Made by a program: the position numbers and the translations under genes. A stretch of DNA of 37,173 nt from Burkholderiaceae bacterium (GTDB lineage: Bacteria > Pseudomonadota > Gammaproteobacteria > Burkholderiales > Burkholderiaceae_D): NCBI GenBank assembly GCA_019232795.1, contig JAFANH010000049.1:1-37173 (forward strand), written 5' to 3'. The notes under the pieces are model-generated. The model was not told the origin of the DNA. It saw only the letters and a program-made list of their open reading frames with translations, and did not search any database. Positions 1-9,032 of this stretch are shown piece after piece; the stretch's first letter is position 1, and each line of letters begins with the position of its first letter.

Positions 1-50
1 CATTTCCGGAGCTTTTTATTTCCGTTATCGGAGCCGGATCACGGGCAGCG

Positions 51-1607
51 TCACAACCGGAATGCGCTTACCTTCGTCACCAGTGCCTGCGATTGGTCCT
101 GCATGCTTTGCGCGGCGGCGGCCGATTGCTCGACCAGCGCGGCATTCTGTTGCGTCACTTCTTCCATTTCCACGATTGCCGCATTGACCTGCTCGATGCC
201 TTGCGACTGTTCGCGCGAGGCGTCGGCGATCTCGGTCATGATGTCGGTGACGCGCCGCACGCTTTCGACGATTTCGCTCATGGTCTTGCCGGCATCGTCG
301 ACCAGGGTCGCGCCCGACTGCACCTTGTCCACTGAATCCTGGATCAACTGCTTGATCTCCTTGGCGGCCGCTGCGGAGCGCTGGGCCAGGTTGCGCACTT
401 CGGCCGCCACCACCGCGAAGCCGCGCCCTTGCTCACCCGCGCGCGCCGCTTCCACCGCCGCATTGAGCGCCAGGATATTGGTTTGAAAGGCGATGCCGTC
501 GATTACGCCGATAATGTCGACCACCTTGGTCGAACTCTGCTTGATCGATTCCATGGTGCTGACCACGTCGCTGACCACAGTGCCGCCATGCCTGGCGATA
601 TCGGAAGCACTGTTGGCCAGCGTGCTGGCCTGATGGGCGCTTTCCGAATTCTGCTTGACCGTGGCGGTCAACTCCTCCATCGACGATGCCGTCGCCTCCA
701 GGTTCGCCGATTGATTCTCGGTACGGCGCGACAGGTCCATATTGCCCTGTGCAATCTCCCCGGCAGCCGTATCGATCGAGTGTGAGGAGTCGCGCACTTG
801 CGATATCAGTTGGCGTAATTGGTCGATCATGGCCTGTATGTGTGCCAGCAGGCTGTCGCGATCGTTTGCATCGAGTTCGACGCGCGTGCTCAGATCGCCA
901 CTCGACACCTGATGCACGACATCGACTGCATACGCAGGTTCGCCGCCCAATTGCTGCAAGATGCCGCGGCTGATCAGCATGGCCATGCCGCCGACGCCGC
1001 ACAGCAATAGCACGCAGATCGCGATGCCGGTACGCGCCACAGCCCAAAATTCCTGATCGACGTCATCGATGTAGACGCCGGTTCCGAGCACCCAATTCCA
1101 GTCCGGGACCAGTCTGACAAATCCGAGTTTCGGATAGGATTCGGTTCCACCCGGACGCGGAAACCAATAGGAGATGAAGCCGCTCTCCTTGTTGACCACG
1201 ATGTCGATCATTTGCTGCACCAGCGGATTGCCTTTTGCGTCCTTCAAATCCTTGAAGGGCTTGCCCTCGCTTTCAGGCGCCGGCGGCAGCAGGACGCGCA
1301 TGCCGTCGGTGTCGTAAATGAAAATGTAGTTGGACTTTTCGTAGCGCACGCTGCGTATCACGTCCTTGGCCTGCTGTTGCGCCTCCTCGCGGCCGAGCTT
1401 GCCGTCCGTCTGCAACTGGTGGATGCGGCCGATGATGGTCGCGGCGCTGTCGACGATGCCGACCACCTTGGCGCGTCTTTCGTCCATCATGGACTTGCGC
1501 AGATTGACCAGCGACACCGCGGTAATGGCGACGATCCCGACGAATGCCAGAACTATCAGCAACAGCAAACGCGTCCGGACGCGCAACCTCCCGAGCAAGC
1601 CGATCAT
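51..1607 (-). CDS. methyl-accepting chemotaxis protein with periplasmic Cache domain
   Basis: Transmembrane chemoreceptor that would signal to CheA/CheW. From the chosen start (518 aa) there is a basic N-terminus, a first membrane helix at about 12-33, a periplasmic single-Cache (sCache_2-like) region at about 60-185 with the aromatic/Gly pattern NYIFIYDTDG and WNWVLGTGVYIDD, a second helix at about 193-214, a weakly conserved HAMP-like stretch, then the long cytoplasmic coiled coil. The highly conserved hairpin tip (AFQTNILALNAAVEAARAGE) is obvious, and methylation-type Q/E-rich helices flank it. I chose the ATG at 1607 because GGAG lies 6 bases upstream (1614-1617) and the membrane helix follows directly; an in-frame ATG at 1694 would add 29 residues with no signal character. 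No C-terminal pentapeptide tether for CheR/CheB is present. The ligand cannot be inferred. It stands alone, divergent from the next gene. Confidence 0.93.
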   Translation of the reverse strand: MIGLLGRLRVRTRLLLLIVLAFVGIVAITAVSLVNLRKSMMDERRAKVVGIVDSAATIIGRIHQLQTDGKLGREEAQQQAKDVIRSVRYEKSNYIFIYDTDGMRVLLPPAPESEGKPFKDLKDAKGNPLVQQMIDIVVNKESGFISYWFPRPGGTESYPKLGFVRLVPDWNWVLGTGVYIDDVDQEFWAVARTGIAICVLLLCGVGGMAMLISRGILQQLGGEPAYAVDVVHQVSSGDLSTRVELDANDRDSLLAHIQAMIDQLRQLISQVRDSSHSIDTAAGEIAQGNMDLSRRTENQSANLEATASSMEELTATVKQNSESAHQASTLANSASDIARHGGTVVSDVVSTMESIKQSSTKVVDIIGVIDGIAFQTNILALNAAVEAARAGEQGRGFAVVAAEVRNLAQRSAAAAKEIKQLIQDSVDKVQSGATLVDDAGKTMSEIVESVRRVTDIMTEIADASREQSQGIEQVNAAIVEMEEVTQQNAALVEQSAAAAQSMQDQSQALVTKVSAFRL

Positions 1608-1910
1608 GGCAGTCTCCAAAATATTTATTTTCGGACAATGTATATCAGGTATGGGGTATTTGCCTAGCCATGTATGCGAGCTGTACTGGTCCAAACCGCA
1701 TGTTGCCGGTCTTGCACTAAATTATCGATCCCATTAGACTAGCTGCTTCGAGTTGCAGCGCGCTTGGCGGTGTTTTCGCCAAACGGGACTGGCCAGCGCA
1801 AGAAGTTCGCGCCCCATCCTCAAACCAGGCGATGCGATGCCATGCGGTTTCCTTTCCGGAAATTGCGATCCAGACGTCTTTTCCTATGCCTATTTCTTCG
1901 CGGTGACCTT
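1608..1910. other. divergent intergenic region, chemoreceptor / CorB-like gene
   Basis: These 303 bases separate two divergent genes and should hold both promoters. On the minus strand the chemoreceptor ribosome site GGAG is at 1614-1617, and TATACA at about 1641-1646 could be a -10 box, but no convincing -35 partner or FliA (sigma-28) flagellar promoter was found. On the plus side a short stem, TTGGCG/CGCCAA (1764-1769 with 1777-1782), lies within a reading frame continuous with the downstream CorB-like gene, so part of this stretch could be coding if that gene starts earlier. No RNA gene or repeat was recognised. Confidence 0.5.
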
Positions 1911-3197
1911 GTGGATGCCGTTCCCTTATGGGTGCAGATTCTTGCGCTGCCCGTACTGATTCTTCTTTCCGCTTTTTTTTCGATGGCAGAGACGGCCATG
2001 ATGGCCGCCAACCGCCATCGCCTGCGCCATCTGGCCAAGCGCGGCAACAAGAGCGCCGCCACGGCGCTGTGGCTGCTCGATCGCACCGACAAGCTGCTGT
2101 CGCTGATCCTGATCGCGAACACGCTGATCAATGCCTTGGCCACTGCACTGGTAACGGCACTGGCGATTTGGACCTTCGGCAATAACGAACGCATCATCAC
2201 CATGGCGACCGCCGCGGTGGCGTTTGCTCTGATCGTATTTGCCGAGATCGGCCCGAAAATCATCGGAGCCACGTATCCGGAGCGCATTGCGCTGCCGACC
2301 AGCCTGGTCTTGAAGCCTTTGCTGGCAATCGGCAAGCCGGTGGTCTGGTGCGTCAACCTGCTGGTGTCGGCCCTGCTGCGCATCTTGCGCATCAAGACCG
2401 GCGACTCCGCGCGCGATCACCGCCTGTCGCCGGAAGAACTGCGTTCCATGGTGCTGGAGGGTGGAAACTTCATCCCCAAGAAGCACCAGAGCATCTTGCT
2501 GAACTTGTTCGACCTGGAAAAAATTTCGGTCGAGGACGTCATGACGCCGCGTGCGCAAATTGAGGCGCTGAACCTGTCGGTTCCGGTCGAGGAAATCAAG
2601 CATCAGCTCACCACCTGCTACCACAACAAGTTGCCGGTGTACGAAGGCGAGATCAACCAGGTCGTCGGCATTTTGCATGTGCGCAAGGCTATGGCCCTGC
2701 TGAACGAAGAGGAAGATTTGACGGTCGAACATTTCCGCGACCTGTTGATTCCCCCGTATTTCGTCCCGGAAGACACCGACGTGTTTACGCAACTGCAAAA
2801 TTTCCAGGAAAACCACGAGCGGCTCGGCATCATCGTCGACGAGTATGGCGAAGTACAAGGACTGGTCACCTTGGACGACATCATCGAAGAAATGATAGGC
2901 GAATTCACGACCTCGATGCCCGGTTCGGCGCATGCCGACAGCTTCAGTTGGGATGAAAACGGCGAATGCCTGCTGGAAGGAACAGCCACGCTGCGCGACA
3001 TCAACAAGCGCTTGGGTCTGAATTTCCCGTTGGATGGGCCCAAGACCCTGAACGGCTTGTTGTTGGAAATGCTGCAAGATATCCCCGATGCCAGCGTCAG
3101 CCTCAAAATCGGCAATTGCATCGTCGAAATCGTTCAAGTGCAGAATCAGGCCATCAAAGTCATCAAGCTGATTTACCCTAAAGCTGGCGACGCTTGA
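1911..3197 (+). CDS. HlyC/CorC family (CNNM/CorB-like) CBS-domain membrane protein
   Basis: Family of Mg2+/Co2+ transport or efflux proteins. The 428-residue product shows the DUF21 membrane domain (about 1-190; hydrophobic segments beginning VQILALPVLILLSAFF followed by the typical SMAETAMMAANR), a cytoplasmic CBS pair (about 205-335, with the family hallmarks EDVMTPRAQI and GIIVDEYGEVQGLVTLDDI), and a C-terminal CorC_HlyC domain (about 345-428). The start is uncertain. The GTG at 1911 puts the first membrane segment at the N-terminus, as is usual, but lacks a clear Shine-Dalgarno; an in-frame ATG at 1842 would add 23 residues. It is upstream of pilB with a 221-base gap, so probably its own transcription unit. 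Family assignment is secure; substrate is inference from relatives. Confidence 0.88.
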   Translation: MDAVPLWVQILALPVLILLSAFFSMAETAMMAANRHRLRHLAKRGNKSAATALWLLDRTDKLLSLILIANTLINALATALVTALAIWTFGNNERIITMATAAVAFALIVFAEIGPKIIGATYPERIALPTSLVLKPLLAIGKPVVWCVNLLVSALLRILRIKTGDSARDHRLSPEELRSMVLEGGNFIPKKHQSILLNLFDLEKISVEDVMTPRAQIEALNLSVPVEEIKHQLTTCYHNKLPVYEGEINQVVGILHVRKAMALLNEEEDLTVEHFRDLLIPPYFVPEDTDVFTQLQNFQENHERLGIIVDEYGEVQGLVTLDDIIEEMIGEFTTSMPGSAHADSFSWDENGECLLEGTATLRDINKRLGLNFPLDGPKTLNGLLLEMLQDIPDASVSLKIGNCIVEIVQVQNQAIKVIKLIYPKAGDA

Positions 3198-3418
3198 GGC
3201 GGCAGCCACAATTCGACACAGGTCGTGCAGGTATTCGGCGTATAAGCCACAATATCTTTACAAAACAGTTGTCTAAGAGCATTATCTAGAGCCTGTTGTG
3301 AACTGTACGGGGCACGCCCGGCTCGCCCACGGCCGGCTGGGAATGGCTCTGTTGTGTTGTTTGCAAAGGCTCCTATTATTTAGATGCATTCAGGACGTTT
3401 TTCGCCCACACTTTGATT

Positions 3419-5149
3419 ATGGCAGCTGTCCTCCCCACCCCAGCCTCCAGTCCCGCTCTTTCGGGGCTGGCGCGCGCATTGCTGCAAGCCGGACGGCTGA
3501 CGCAGCAGCAGGTGGAGACGCTCAGCAAAAAAGCCGGCACGGAAAAGACGCCTTTCATCGACGTGCTGCTGCAAAGCGGAAGCATGGACGGGCGCTCGCT
3601 GGCGACCTTCTGCTCGGAAACCTTCGGTTATCCGATGCTGGATTTTTCATCGTTCAATTTCAGCTTCGCTCCCGAAAAGATCATCGATCCGAAGCTGATG
3701 CAGAGCCAGCATGTCATGGCGCTGGCCAAACGCGGCAACAAGGTATCGGTCGCCATTTCCGACCCGACCAATACGCAAGCGCTCGATCAGATCAAGTTCC
3801 AGACCGAACTCACCGTGGAGCCGGTGATCGTCGAACATGCCGCCTTGCTGCAGTTGATCGAAAAGTTGGGACAGTCGGCCGAGCAAAATCTCAACGAGTT
3901 GATCGGCGATGACCTCGACGTCGACTTCTCCGATACCGAAATGGCGGCCGGTGCCGCAGCGGAAACAGCTGCGCCCGACATCGACGACGCACCGGTAGTC
4001 AAATTCCTGCAGAAAATTCTGACCGATGCCATCAACGCCGGCGCTTCGGACCTGCACTTCGAGCCCTTCGAGAAGTATTACCGCATCCGCTTCCGCGTGG
4101 ACGGCGTCTTGCGCGAAGTGGCGCAACCGCCGCTGGCAATCAAGGAAAAGCTGGCCTCGCGCATCAAGGTGATTTCCAAGCTCGACATTTCCGAGAAGCG
4201 CGTACCGCAAGACGGCCGCATGAAACTGGTGATGTCGAAAACCAAGTCGATCGACTTCCGCGTCAGTACGCTGCCCACGCTGTTCGGCGAGAAGATCGTG
4301 ATGCGTATTCTCGACGCGACGCAAGCCACGCTCGGCATCGACGCGCTCGGCTACGACCCCGACCAGAAGGAATTGCTGCTCAACGCGATCGAGCGACCGT
4401 ATGGCATGGTGCTGGTGACCGGTCCCACCGGTTCGGGCAAGACGGTGTCGCTGTACACCTGCCTGAACATCCTGAACAAGCCCGGCATCAATATCTCGAC
4501 CGCGGAAGACCCGGCTGAAATCAACCTGCCCGGCGTCAACCAGGTCAACGTCAACGACCGCGCCGGCCTGACCTTCCCGATCGCGCTCAAAGCCTTCCTG
4601 CGGCAAGACCCGGACATCATCATGGTGGGTGAAATCCGCGACCTGGAAACCGCCGACATCGCGATCAAGGCAGCGCAGACCGGCCACATGGTGTTCTCGA
4701 CGCTGCACACCAACGACGCGCCGGCCACACTGACACGTCTGATGAACATGGGCGTGCAGCCGTTCAACATCGCTTCCGCCGTGATCCTGATCACCGCGCA
4801 GCGTCTGGCGCGCCGCCTGTGTACCTGCAAGCAGACCACCGTAATCCCGGACGAGACGCTGATCGAAGCCGGCTTCAAGCAAGAGGAACTGGACGGCACC
4901 TGGCTGCCCTACCAGGCGGTCGGCTGCGAGCGCTGCAATGGCAGCGGCTACAAGGGGCGGGTCGGCATCTACCAGATCATGCCCATCACGGAAAACATCG
5001 AACGCATCATTCTGGCGCATGGTACGGCGCTCGAAATCGAGGCGCAGGCGCAAGCCGAAGGTGTGAAGACGCTGCGCCAATCGGGCCTGGTCAAGGTCAA
5101 GATGGGATTGACCAGTCTGGACGAAGTTCTCGGCTGCACCAACGAATAG
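3419..5149 (+). CDS. pilB: type IV pilus assembly ATPase PilB
   Basis: Hexameric secretion ATPase (GspE/PilB family) that powers pilus extension from the cytoplasmic face. The 576-residue protein has an N-terminal MshEN/T2SSE-N region (about 15-170), then the ATPase core with Walker A GPTGSGKT (about 335-342), the Asp-box/Walker B region DPDIIMVGEIRD (about 398) and the His-box STLHTNDAPATL. Two Cys pairs, CTC (about 467) and CERC (about 502), form the expected zinc-binding insertion. I used the ATG at 3419; a TTG two codons earlier is also open and neither has a strong ribosome site. It is followed after 14 bases by pilC and then pilD, the standard pilBCD module. No pilin gene lies in the window. 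Length and motifs are typical, so this is a confident assignment. Confidence 0.96.
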   Translation: MAAVLPTPASSPALSGLARALLQAGRLTQQQVETLSKKAGTEKTPFIDVLLQSGSMDGRSLATFCSETFGYPMLDFSSFNFSFAPEKIIDPKLMQSQHVMALAKRGNKVSVAISDPTNTQALDQIKFQTELTVEPVIVEHAALLQLIEKLGQSAEQNLNELIGDDLDVDFSDTEMAAGAAAETAAPDIDDAPVVKFLQKILTDAINAGASDLHFEPFEKYYRIRFRVDGVLREVAQPPLAIKEKLASRIKVISKLDISEKRVPQDGRMKLVMSKTKSIDFRVSTLPTLFGEKIVMRILDATQATLGIDALGYDPDQKELLLNAIERPYGMVLVTGPTGSGKTVSLYTCLNILNKPGINISTAEDPAEINLPGVNQVNVNDRAGLTFPIALKAFLRQDPDIIMVGEIRDLETADIAIKAAQTGHMVFSTLHTNDAPATLTRLMNMGVQPFNIASAVILITAQRLARRLCTCKQTTVIPDETLIEAGFKQEELDGTWLPYQAVGCERCNGSGYKGRVGIYQIMPITENIERIILAHGTALEIEAQAQAEGVKTLRQSGLVKVKMGLTSLDEVLGCTNE

Positions 5150-5163
5150 CGAGGGACAGGAGT

Positions 5164-6393
5164 ATGGCAACCGCTGCACGCAAGGCAACCGCAATCCAGA
5201 CCAAGGAAGTCATCTATGCCTGGGAAGGCAAGGACAAGGCCGGCAAGACCATCAAAGGTGAAATGCGCGCCGGCGGCGAAGCCACGGTCAGCGCCACGTT
5301 GCGGCGGCAAGGCATCCTGGTCAACAAGATCAAGAAGAAGTCTTTTTCCAGCGGCCAAAAGATCACGGAAAAGGACATTACCCTGTTCACGCGCCAGTTG
5401 GCGACCATGATGAAGGCCGGCGTACCCTTGCTGCAATCCTTCGAAATCGTCGCCAAGGGCCATGCCAATCCCTCAGTGGCGAAACTGCTGAACGACCTGC
5501 GCGCCGACGTCGAAACCGGCACCAGCCTGAACCAGGCCTTCCGCAAGTTTCCGCTTTACTTCGACCCGCTGTTCTGCAACCTGGTCGGCGCCGGCGAACA
5601 AGCCGGTATCCTGGAAGACCTGTTGACACGTCTGGCGATCTACAAGGAAAAGACGCTGGCCATCAAGGGCAAGATCAAGTCGGCGCTGTTCTACCCGATC
5701 TCCATCCTGGTGGTTGCCTTCGTCGTCACCTCGGTCATCATGATCTGGGTGGTGCCGGCCTTCAAGAGCGTATTCACCAGCTTTGGCGCCGACCTGCCGG
5801 CGCCGACCGTGATGGTGATGAATTTGTCCGATTTCTTCGTCAAATGGTGGTGGGTGATCTTCCCCAGCATTTTCGGCGCAATCTATTTCTTTTTCCAGGC
5901 TTGGCGGCGTTCCGAAAAGATCCAGCGCACCATGGACAGGCTGCTGCTGAAGGCTCCGGTATTTGGCGACGTCATCATGAAGGCGACAGTAGCGCGCTGG
6001 ACGCGCACGCTGGCGACCATGTTCGCAGCCGGCGTGCCGCTGGTGGAATCACTCGATTCCGTGGGCGGGGCTGCGGGCAATTTCGTCTACGTGGACGCCA
6101 CCAAAAAGATTCAGACCGAGGTCGCCACCGGCACCAGCCTGACGGCAGCCATGCAGAACGCCGAGGTCTTTCCCAGCATGGTCACGCAAATGGTCGCCAT
6201 TGGCGAGGAGTCCGGCGCGCTCGACAATATGCTGGGCAAGGTGGCCGACTTCTACGAAGAGGAAGTCGACGAGGCGGTAGAGTCCTTGTCGAGCTTGATG
6301 GAACCGATGATCATGGTGATCCTGGGCGTATTGATCGGCGGCCTGGTGGTTGCCATGTATCTGCCCATCTTCAAATTGGGGTCTGTGGTTTGA
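5164..6393 (+). CDS. pilC: type IV pilus inner-membrane platform protein PilC
   Basis: GspF/PilC-family polytopic platform protein that couples the PilB ATPase to pilin insertion. The 409-residue protein has two homologous T2SSF domains: domain 1 at about 75-198 (FTRQLATMMKAGVPLLQSFEIV) and domain 2 at about 275-400 (WTRTLATMFAAGVPLVESLDSV). The repeat of the pattern TRxLATMxxAGVPLxxS is visible directly. Membrane helices are at about 178-200, 228-248 and 379-401. The start at 5164 follows GAGGGA at 5151-5156 with 7-base spacing, 14 bases after the pilB stop. The stop TGA shares its last base with the A of the pilD ATG (TGATG), implying translational coupling. Confidence 0.96.
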   Translation: MATAARKATAIQTKEVIYAWEGKDKAGKTIKGEMRAGGEATVSATLRRQGILVNKIKKKSFSSGQKITEKDITLFTRQLATMMKAGVPLLQSFEIVAKGHANPSVAKLLNDLRADVETGTSLNQAFRKFPLYFDPLFCNLVGAGEQAGILEDLLTRLAIYKEKTLAIKGKIKSALFYPISILVVAFVVTSVIMIWVVPAFKSVFTSFGADLPAPTVMVMNLSDFFVKWWWVIFPSIFGAIYFFFQAWRRSEKIQRTMDRLLLKAPVFGDVIMKATVARWTRTLATMFAAGVPLVESLDSVGGAAGNFVYVDATKKIQTEVATGTSLTAAMQNAEVFPSMVTQMVAIGEESGALDNMLGKVADFYEEEVDEAVESLSSLMEPMIMVILGVLIGGLVVAMYLPIFKLGSVV

Positions 6394-7316
6394 TGCTCGA
6401 CAGCTTGTTATTTGCCGCGCCCGGTACTTTTTTTCCGGCTGCGGCGGCCGGACTGTACGGCCTGCTATTCGGCAGTTTCCTCAACGTCGTCATCCATCGC
6501 CTGCCGCGCATGATGCAGCGCGAAGCCGACGATTACCTGGCCGCGGAAAGCGAAAGCCGCGAAGAAGCCGCGAAGCTGGGCTCCGTCATCACGTCACTCT
6601 CCTATCAGAGCAGCGTCCCGCTGCCGCGCACGGACCGCTACGACCTGGTGCTGCCGCGCTCGGCCTGTCCGGCGTGCGGACACAAGATCACGGCCATGGA
6701 AAACATCCCCGTGTTCAGCTACCTGTTCTTGCGCGGCAAATGCAGCGGCTGCGGTGTGCCGATTTCCATGCGCTACCCCTTGATCGAATTGCTGACCGGC
6801 CTGCTGTCGGCCTATATGGTGTGGCATTTCGGCAGCGGTATCCTGGGTTTGGCCGCCCTGGCGTTCACCTACCTGCTGATCGCGATGACTTTCATCGACG
6901 CCGATACGCAGTTCCTGCCCGACAGCCTGACCTATCCGCTCTTGTGGGGCGGCCTGCTGGTCAACCTGCAGGGTTTGATCGTGCCCCTGCACGAAGCTGT
7001 GATCGGCGCGGTCGCCGGTTATCTGTCGCTCTGGCTGGTCAACCAGGCTTTCAGGCTGGTTCGGAAAATGGATGGCATGGGCAACGGCGACTTCAAGCTG
7101 CTGGCGGCACTGGGCGCCTGGATGGGCTGGAAAATGCTGCCGATGATCATCCTGTTTTCGGCTCTGGTCGGCTCGGTGGTCGGCATTGCCATGATTGCCC
7201 TGTCCAGGCATGGGCGCGGCAAGCCCATGCCCTTCGGCCCCTACCTGGCCGGCGCCGGCATGATTGCGCTGTTGTTCGGCAACGCGATCCTGCAGGCATA
7301 CCTGGGTAGCGTCTAA
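6393..7316 (+). CDS. pilD: type IV prepilin leader peptidase / N-methyltransferase PilD
   Basis: Inner-membrane aspartic peptidase that cleaves the leader of type IV pilins and methylates the new N-terminus. The 307-residue product carries the N-terminal bacterial A24N domain with the membrane start [19 protein letters not shown] and the cytoplasmic zinc tetra-cysteine CPAC (about 91) ... CSGC (about 117). The A24 peptidase domain follows, with catalytic aspartates in [11 protein letters not shown] (about 168) and GNGDFKLL (about 230, the GxGD motif). The start ATG overlaps the pilC stop (TGATG at 6391-6395), and its stop overlaps the coaE start (TAATG). Reading upstream in this frame is open but lies inside pilC, so the 6393 start is preferred. 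Assignment is secure. Confidence 0.96.
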   Translation: MLDSLLFAAPGTFFPAAAAGLYGLLFGSFLNVVIHRLPRMMQREADDYLAAESESREEAAKLGSVITSLSYQSSVPLPRTDRYDLVLPRSACPACGHKITAMENIPVFSYLFLRGKCSGCGVPISMRYPLIELLTGLLSAYMVWHFGSGILGLAALAFTYLLIAMTFIDADTQFLPDSLTYPLLWGGLLVNLQGLIVPLHEAVIGAVAGYLSLWLVNQAFRLVRKMDGMGNGDFKLLAALGAWMGWKMLPMIILFSALVGSVVGIAMIALSRHGRGKPMPFGPYLAGAGMIALLFGNAILQAYLGSV

Positions 7317-7936
7317 TGCGCTTCTCCGTCGGCCTCACCGGCGGCATCGGTTCCGGCAAGAGTACTGTCGCCGATTTGTTTGCCGCACGCGGCGCCGCCA
7401 TCATCGATACCGACCTGATCGCCCATCAATTGACGGCGCCAGGCGGTGCGGCCATGACGGCCATTCGTGCGCAATTCGGCGCGGATTTCGTGCAACCCAA
7501 CGGCGCCATGGATCGCGCCCGCATGCGTGAACTGGTGTTTGCGGACCCGGCCGCAAAAGGCAGGCTGGAGGCTATACTGCACCCCTTGATTCGCAGCGAA
7601 ACCGAGGCCGCTGCCCAAGCTGCCGGCGGCGCCTACTTGGTATTCGTGGTGCCCCTGCTGGTTGAATCAGGCAGCTGGAAGCAGCGCGTCAATCGAGTAT
7701 TGGTCGTAGATTGCCCCGAGGAAACCCAAGTCCAGCGTGTCCGCCAACGCAATGCCCTGGCTGAAGACCAAGTGCGCGCGATCATGGCCAGCCAAGCCAG
7801 CCGTGCAAATCGTTTGGCCGCGGCTGACGATGTCGTTGTCAACGACAGTGACCTGTCGAATTTGGAAGCCCAAGTCGATCGCTTGCACGCGCTTTATGCA
7901 TCTTTGGCACAAACCTCAGTGCCAAAAGCCTCCTAG
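7316..7936 (+). CDS. coaE: dephospho-CoA kinase
   Basis: Catalyses the last step of coenzyme A synthesis, ATP-dependent phosphorylation of the 3'-hydroxyl of dephospho-CoA. The 206-residue protein has the P-loop GGIGSGKST at about 8-16, the following DTDLIAHQL acceptor-binding segment, and the LID/CoA-binding region with [18 protein letters not shown]. Length matches the family (about 200). The ATG shares a base with the pilD stop (TAATG), so it is translated as part of the pilBCD operon. The pilD-coaE-zapD-yacG order is a conserved proteobacterial neighbourhood. It ends in TAG, which matters for the ftsA discussion because it shows that TAG is used as a normal terminator here. Confidence 0.96.
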   Translation: MRFSVGLTGGIGSGKSTVADLFAARGAAIIDTDLIAHQLTAPGGAAMTAIRAQFGADFVQPNGAMDRARMRELVFADPAAKGRLEAILHPLIRSETEAAAQAAGGAYLVFVVPLLVESGSWKQRVNRVLVVDCPEETQVQRVRQRNALAEDQVRAIMASQASRANRLAAADDVVVNDSDLSNLEAQVDRLHALYASLAQTSVPKAS

Positions 7937-8007
7937 CATTTGTATTTTCCGCCGCCTTCGGTCAAAATCACACAATTGTTGCTAGTCGAGAAATTAAGGA
8001 ATTCATT

Positions 8008-8763
8008 TTGATCGTTTACGAATACCCTTTCAACGAGCGTATTCGCACCTTGCTGCGGCTGGAAGACCTATACGAGAAATTCGCGTTTTTCCTGCGCCAT
8101 GACCATCCCCAGCAGCATCATGTCGCCTTGTCGACTATCTTTGAAATGCTGGAAGTGGCCGGCCGTGCCGACCTCAAGGCCGATTTGCTGCACGAACTCG
8201 AGCGGCAAAAGCAGACGCTGCTCGGCTTCAAATCCAACCCCAATGTCCAAGCCCAGATGCTGGACGATATCCTGGCCGAAATCGACCGCTCCAGCACCGC
8301 GCTGATTGCGGCACAAGGCAAGACCGGCCAGCACATTCGCGACAATGAATGGCTGATGAGCATACGCGGCCGCACCATCATCCCCGGCGGCGCCTGCGAA
8401 TTCGATCTGCCTTCCTACTACGCCTGGCAGCAGCGCACGCCGGAGCAGCGCCAAAACGACATTGCCAACTGGTTTGCGCCGCTGGCGCCGCTGTTCGACG
8501 CCATCCACATCGTCTTGCGCCTGTTGCGCGAATCGGGGCGAGCCTCGACCATCATCGCGCCTTCAGGCAGCTATCAGCAGATGTTGCAGGGCAAGGTGTA
8601 TCAGATGCTGCGTCTGGCGATCGACGAGTCTCTTGGCGCCATTCCCGAGATCTCGGCGAACAAATACATCCTGTGGGTGCGCTTCACTTCGCAAGACGGC
8701 GATATGAAGCCGAAATCCTACGAAAGCGACGTGCCGTTCGAGCTCACGCTGTGCAATTTCTGA
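8008..8763 (+). CDS. zapD: cell division protein ZapD (FtsZ-bundling factor)
   Basis: Cytoplasmic protein that crosslinks FtsZ filaments and stabilises the Z ring (formerly YacF/DUF1342). The 251-residue product has the family N-terminus [19 protein letters not shown], an all-helical N-terminal half and a C-terminal beta-rich half ending in the conserved pattern PFELTLC. The start codon is TTG at 8008, supported by AAGGA at 7996-8000 with 7-base spacing and by the conserved N-terminus beginning exactly there; no ATG is suitably placed. A 71-base gap separates it from coaE and may hold its own weak promoter (TTGTAT at 7940-7945, 17-base spacer, CAAAAT). yacG follows after 14 bases. Its presence near ftsZ is functional clustering by conserved synteny. 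Confidence 0.94.
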   Translation: MIVYEYPFNERIRTLLRLEDLYEKFAFFLRHDHPQQHHVALSTIFEMLEVAGRADLKADLLHELERQKQTLLGFKSNPNVQAQMLDDILAEIDRSSTALIAAQGKTGQHIRDNEWLMSIRGRTIIPGGACEFDLPSYYAWQQRTPEQRQNDIANWFAPLAPLFDAIHIVLRLLRESGRASTIIAPSGSYQQMLQGKVYQMLRLAIDESLGAIPEISANKYILWVRFTSQDGDMKPKSYESDVPFELTLCNF

Positions 8764-8777
8764 ACGTTTGAATTCTT

Positions 8778-8963
8778 ATGGCTGTTGTTGATTGTCCCAC
8801 CTGCGGTAAGAAGGTCGAATGGACGGAACAGAACAAGTTCCGTCCGTTTTGCAGCGAGCGCTGCAAGCAGATCGATCTCGGCGCCTGGGCCGAAGAGAAG
8901 TATGTGATTCCAGCCGCCAATCCTCAAGACGAAGGCGACGACGAGTCGGCGCCGAGGCACTGA
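8778..8963 (+). CDS. yacG: DNA gyrase inhibitor YacG, small zinc-finger protein
   Basis: Short protein (61 aa) with one zinc finger built from C6, C9, C25 and C29 ([10 protein letters not shown] ... [14 protein letters not shown]), the complete YacG signature. In E. coli the homologue binds GyrB and inhibits gyrase; the same role here is inference. The C-terminal tail is acidic (DEGDDESAP), as usual for the family. It lies 14 bases after zapD and is the last gene of the plus-strand operon. A 26-base palindromic repeat begins 7 bases after the stop, and the gene is convergent with dadA. Confidence 0.93.
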   Translation: MAVVDCPTCGKKVEWTEQNKFRPFCSERCKQIDLGAWAEEKYVIPAANPQDEGDDESAPRH

Positions 8964-8969
8964 CTATCA

Positions 8970-8995
8970 CCCCTCGCCCGCTTGCGGGAGAGGGG
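8970..8995. repeat. palindromic repeat copy A (CCCCTC...GAGGGG hairpin)
   Basis: A 26-base inverted repeat: 12-base arms CCCCTCGCCCGC and GCGGGAGAGGGG with one mismatched pair and a 2-base centre. It sits between the convergent yacG and dadA stops. Read on the minus strand it differs from copy C (29011-29036) at a single base, and it is related to copy B (19233-19256). There is no T-tract, so as a terminator it is not canonical; it resembles the dispersed REP-like palindromes common in proteobacterial intergenic regions. Confidence 0.8.
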
Positions 8996-9004
8996 AGCGT
9001 TGAT

Positions 9005-9032
9005 GATGGAGCGTCAGGCGTAACGCTCCATC
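9005..9032 (-). other. stem-loop spanning the dadA stop codon
   Basis: A perfect 10-base inverted repeat, GATGGAGCGT (9005-9014) and ACGCTCCATC (9023-9032), with an 8-base loop that includes part of the dadA stop codon (TGA complement at 9014-9016). It would form at the 3' end of dadA mRNA. No T-run follows, so it is not a standard intrinsic terminator; it could limit 3' decay or pause transcription facing the convergent yacG operon. Seen directly; function is inference. Confidence 0.6.

Noticed and set aside
3300-3375. possible sigma-54 promoter upstream of pilB
   Set aside because: GGGCACG and TGGCTC half-sites exist, but none has the required GG-N10-GC spacing with a TTGC partner.
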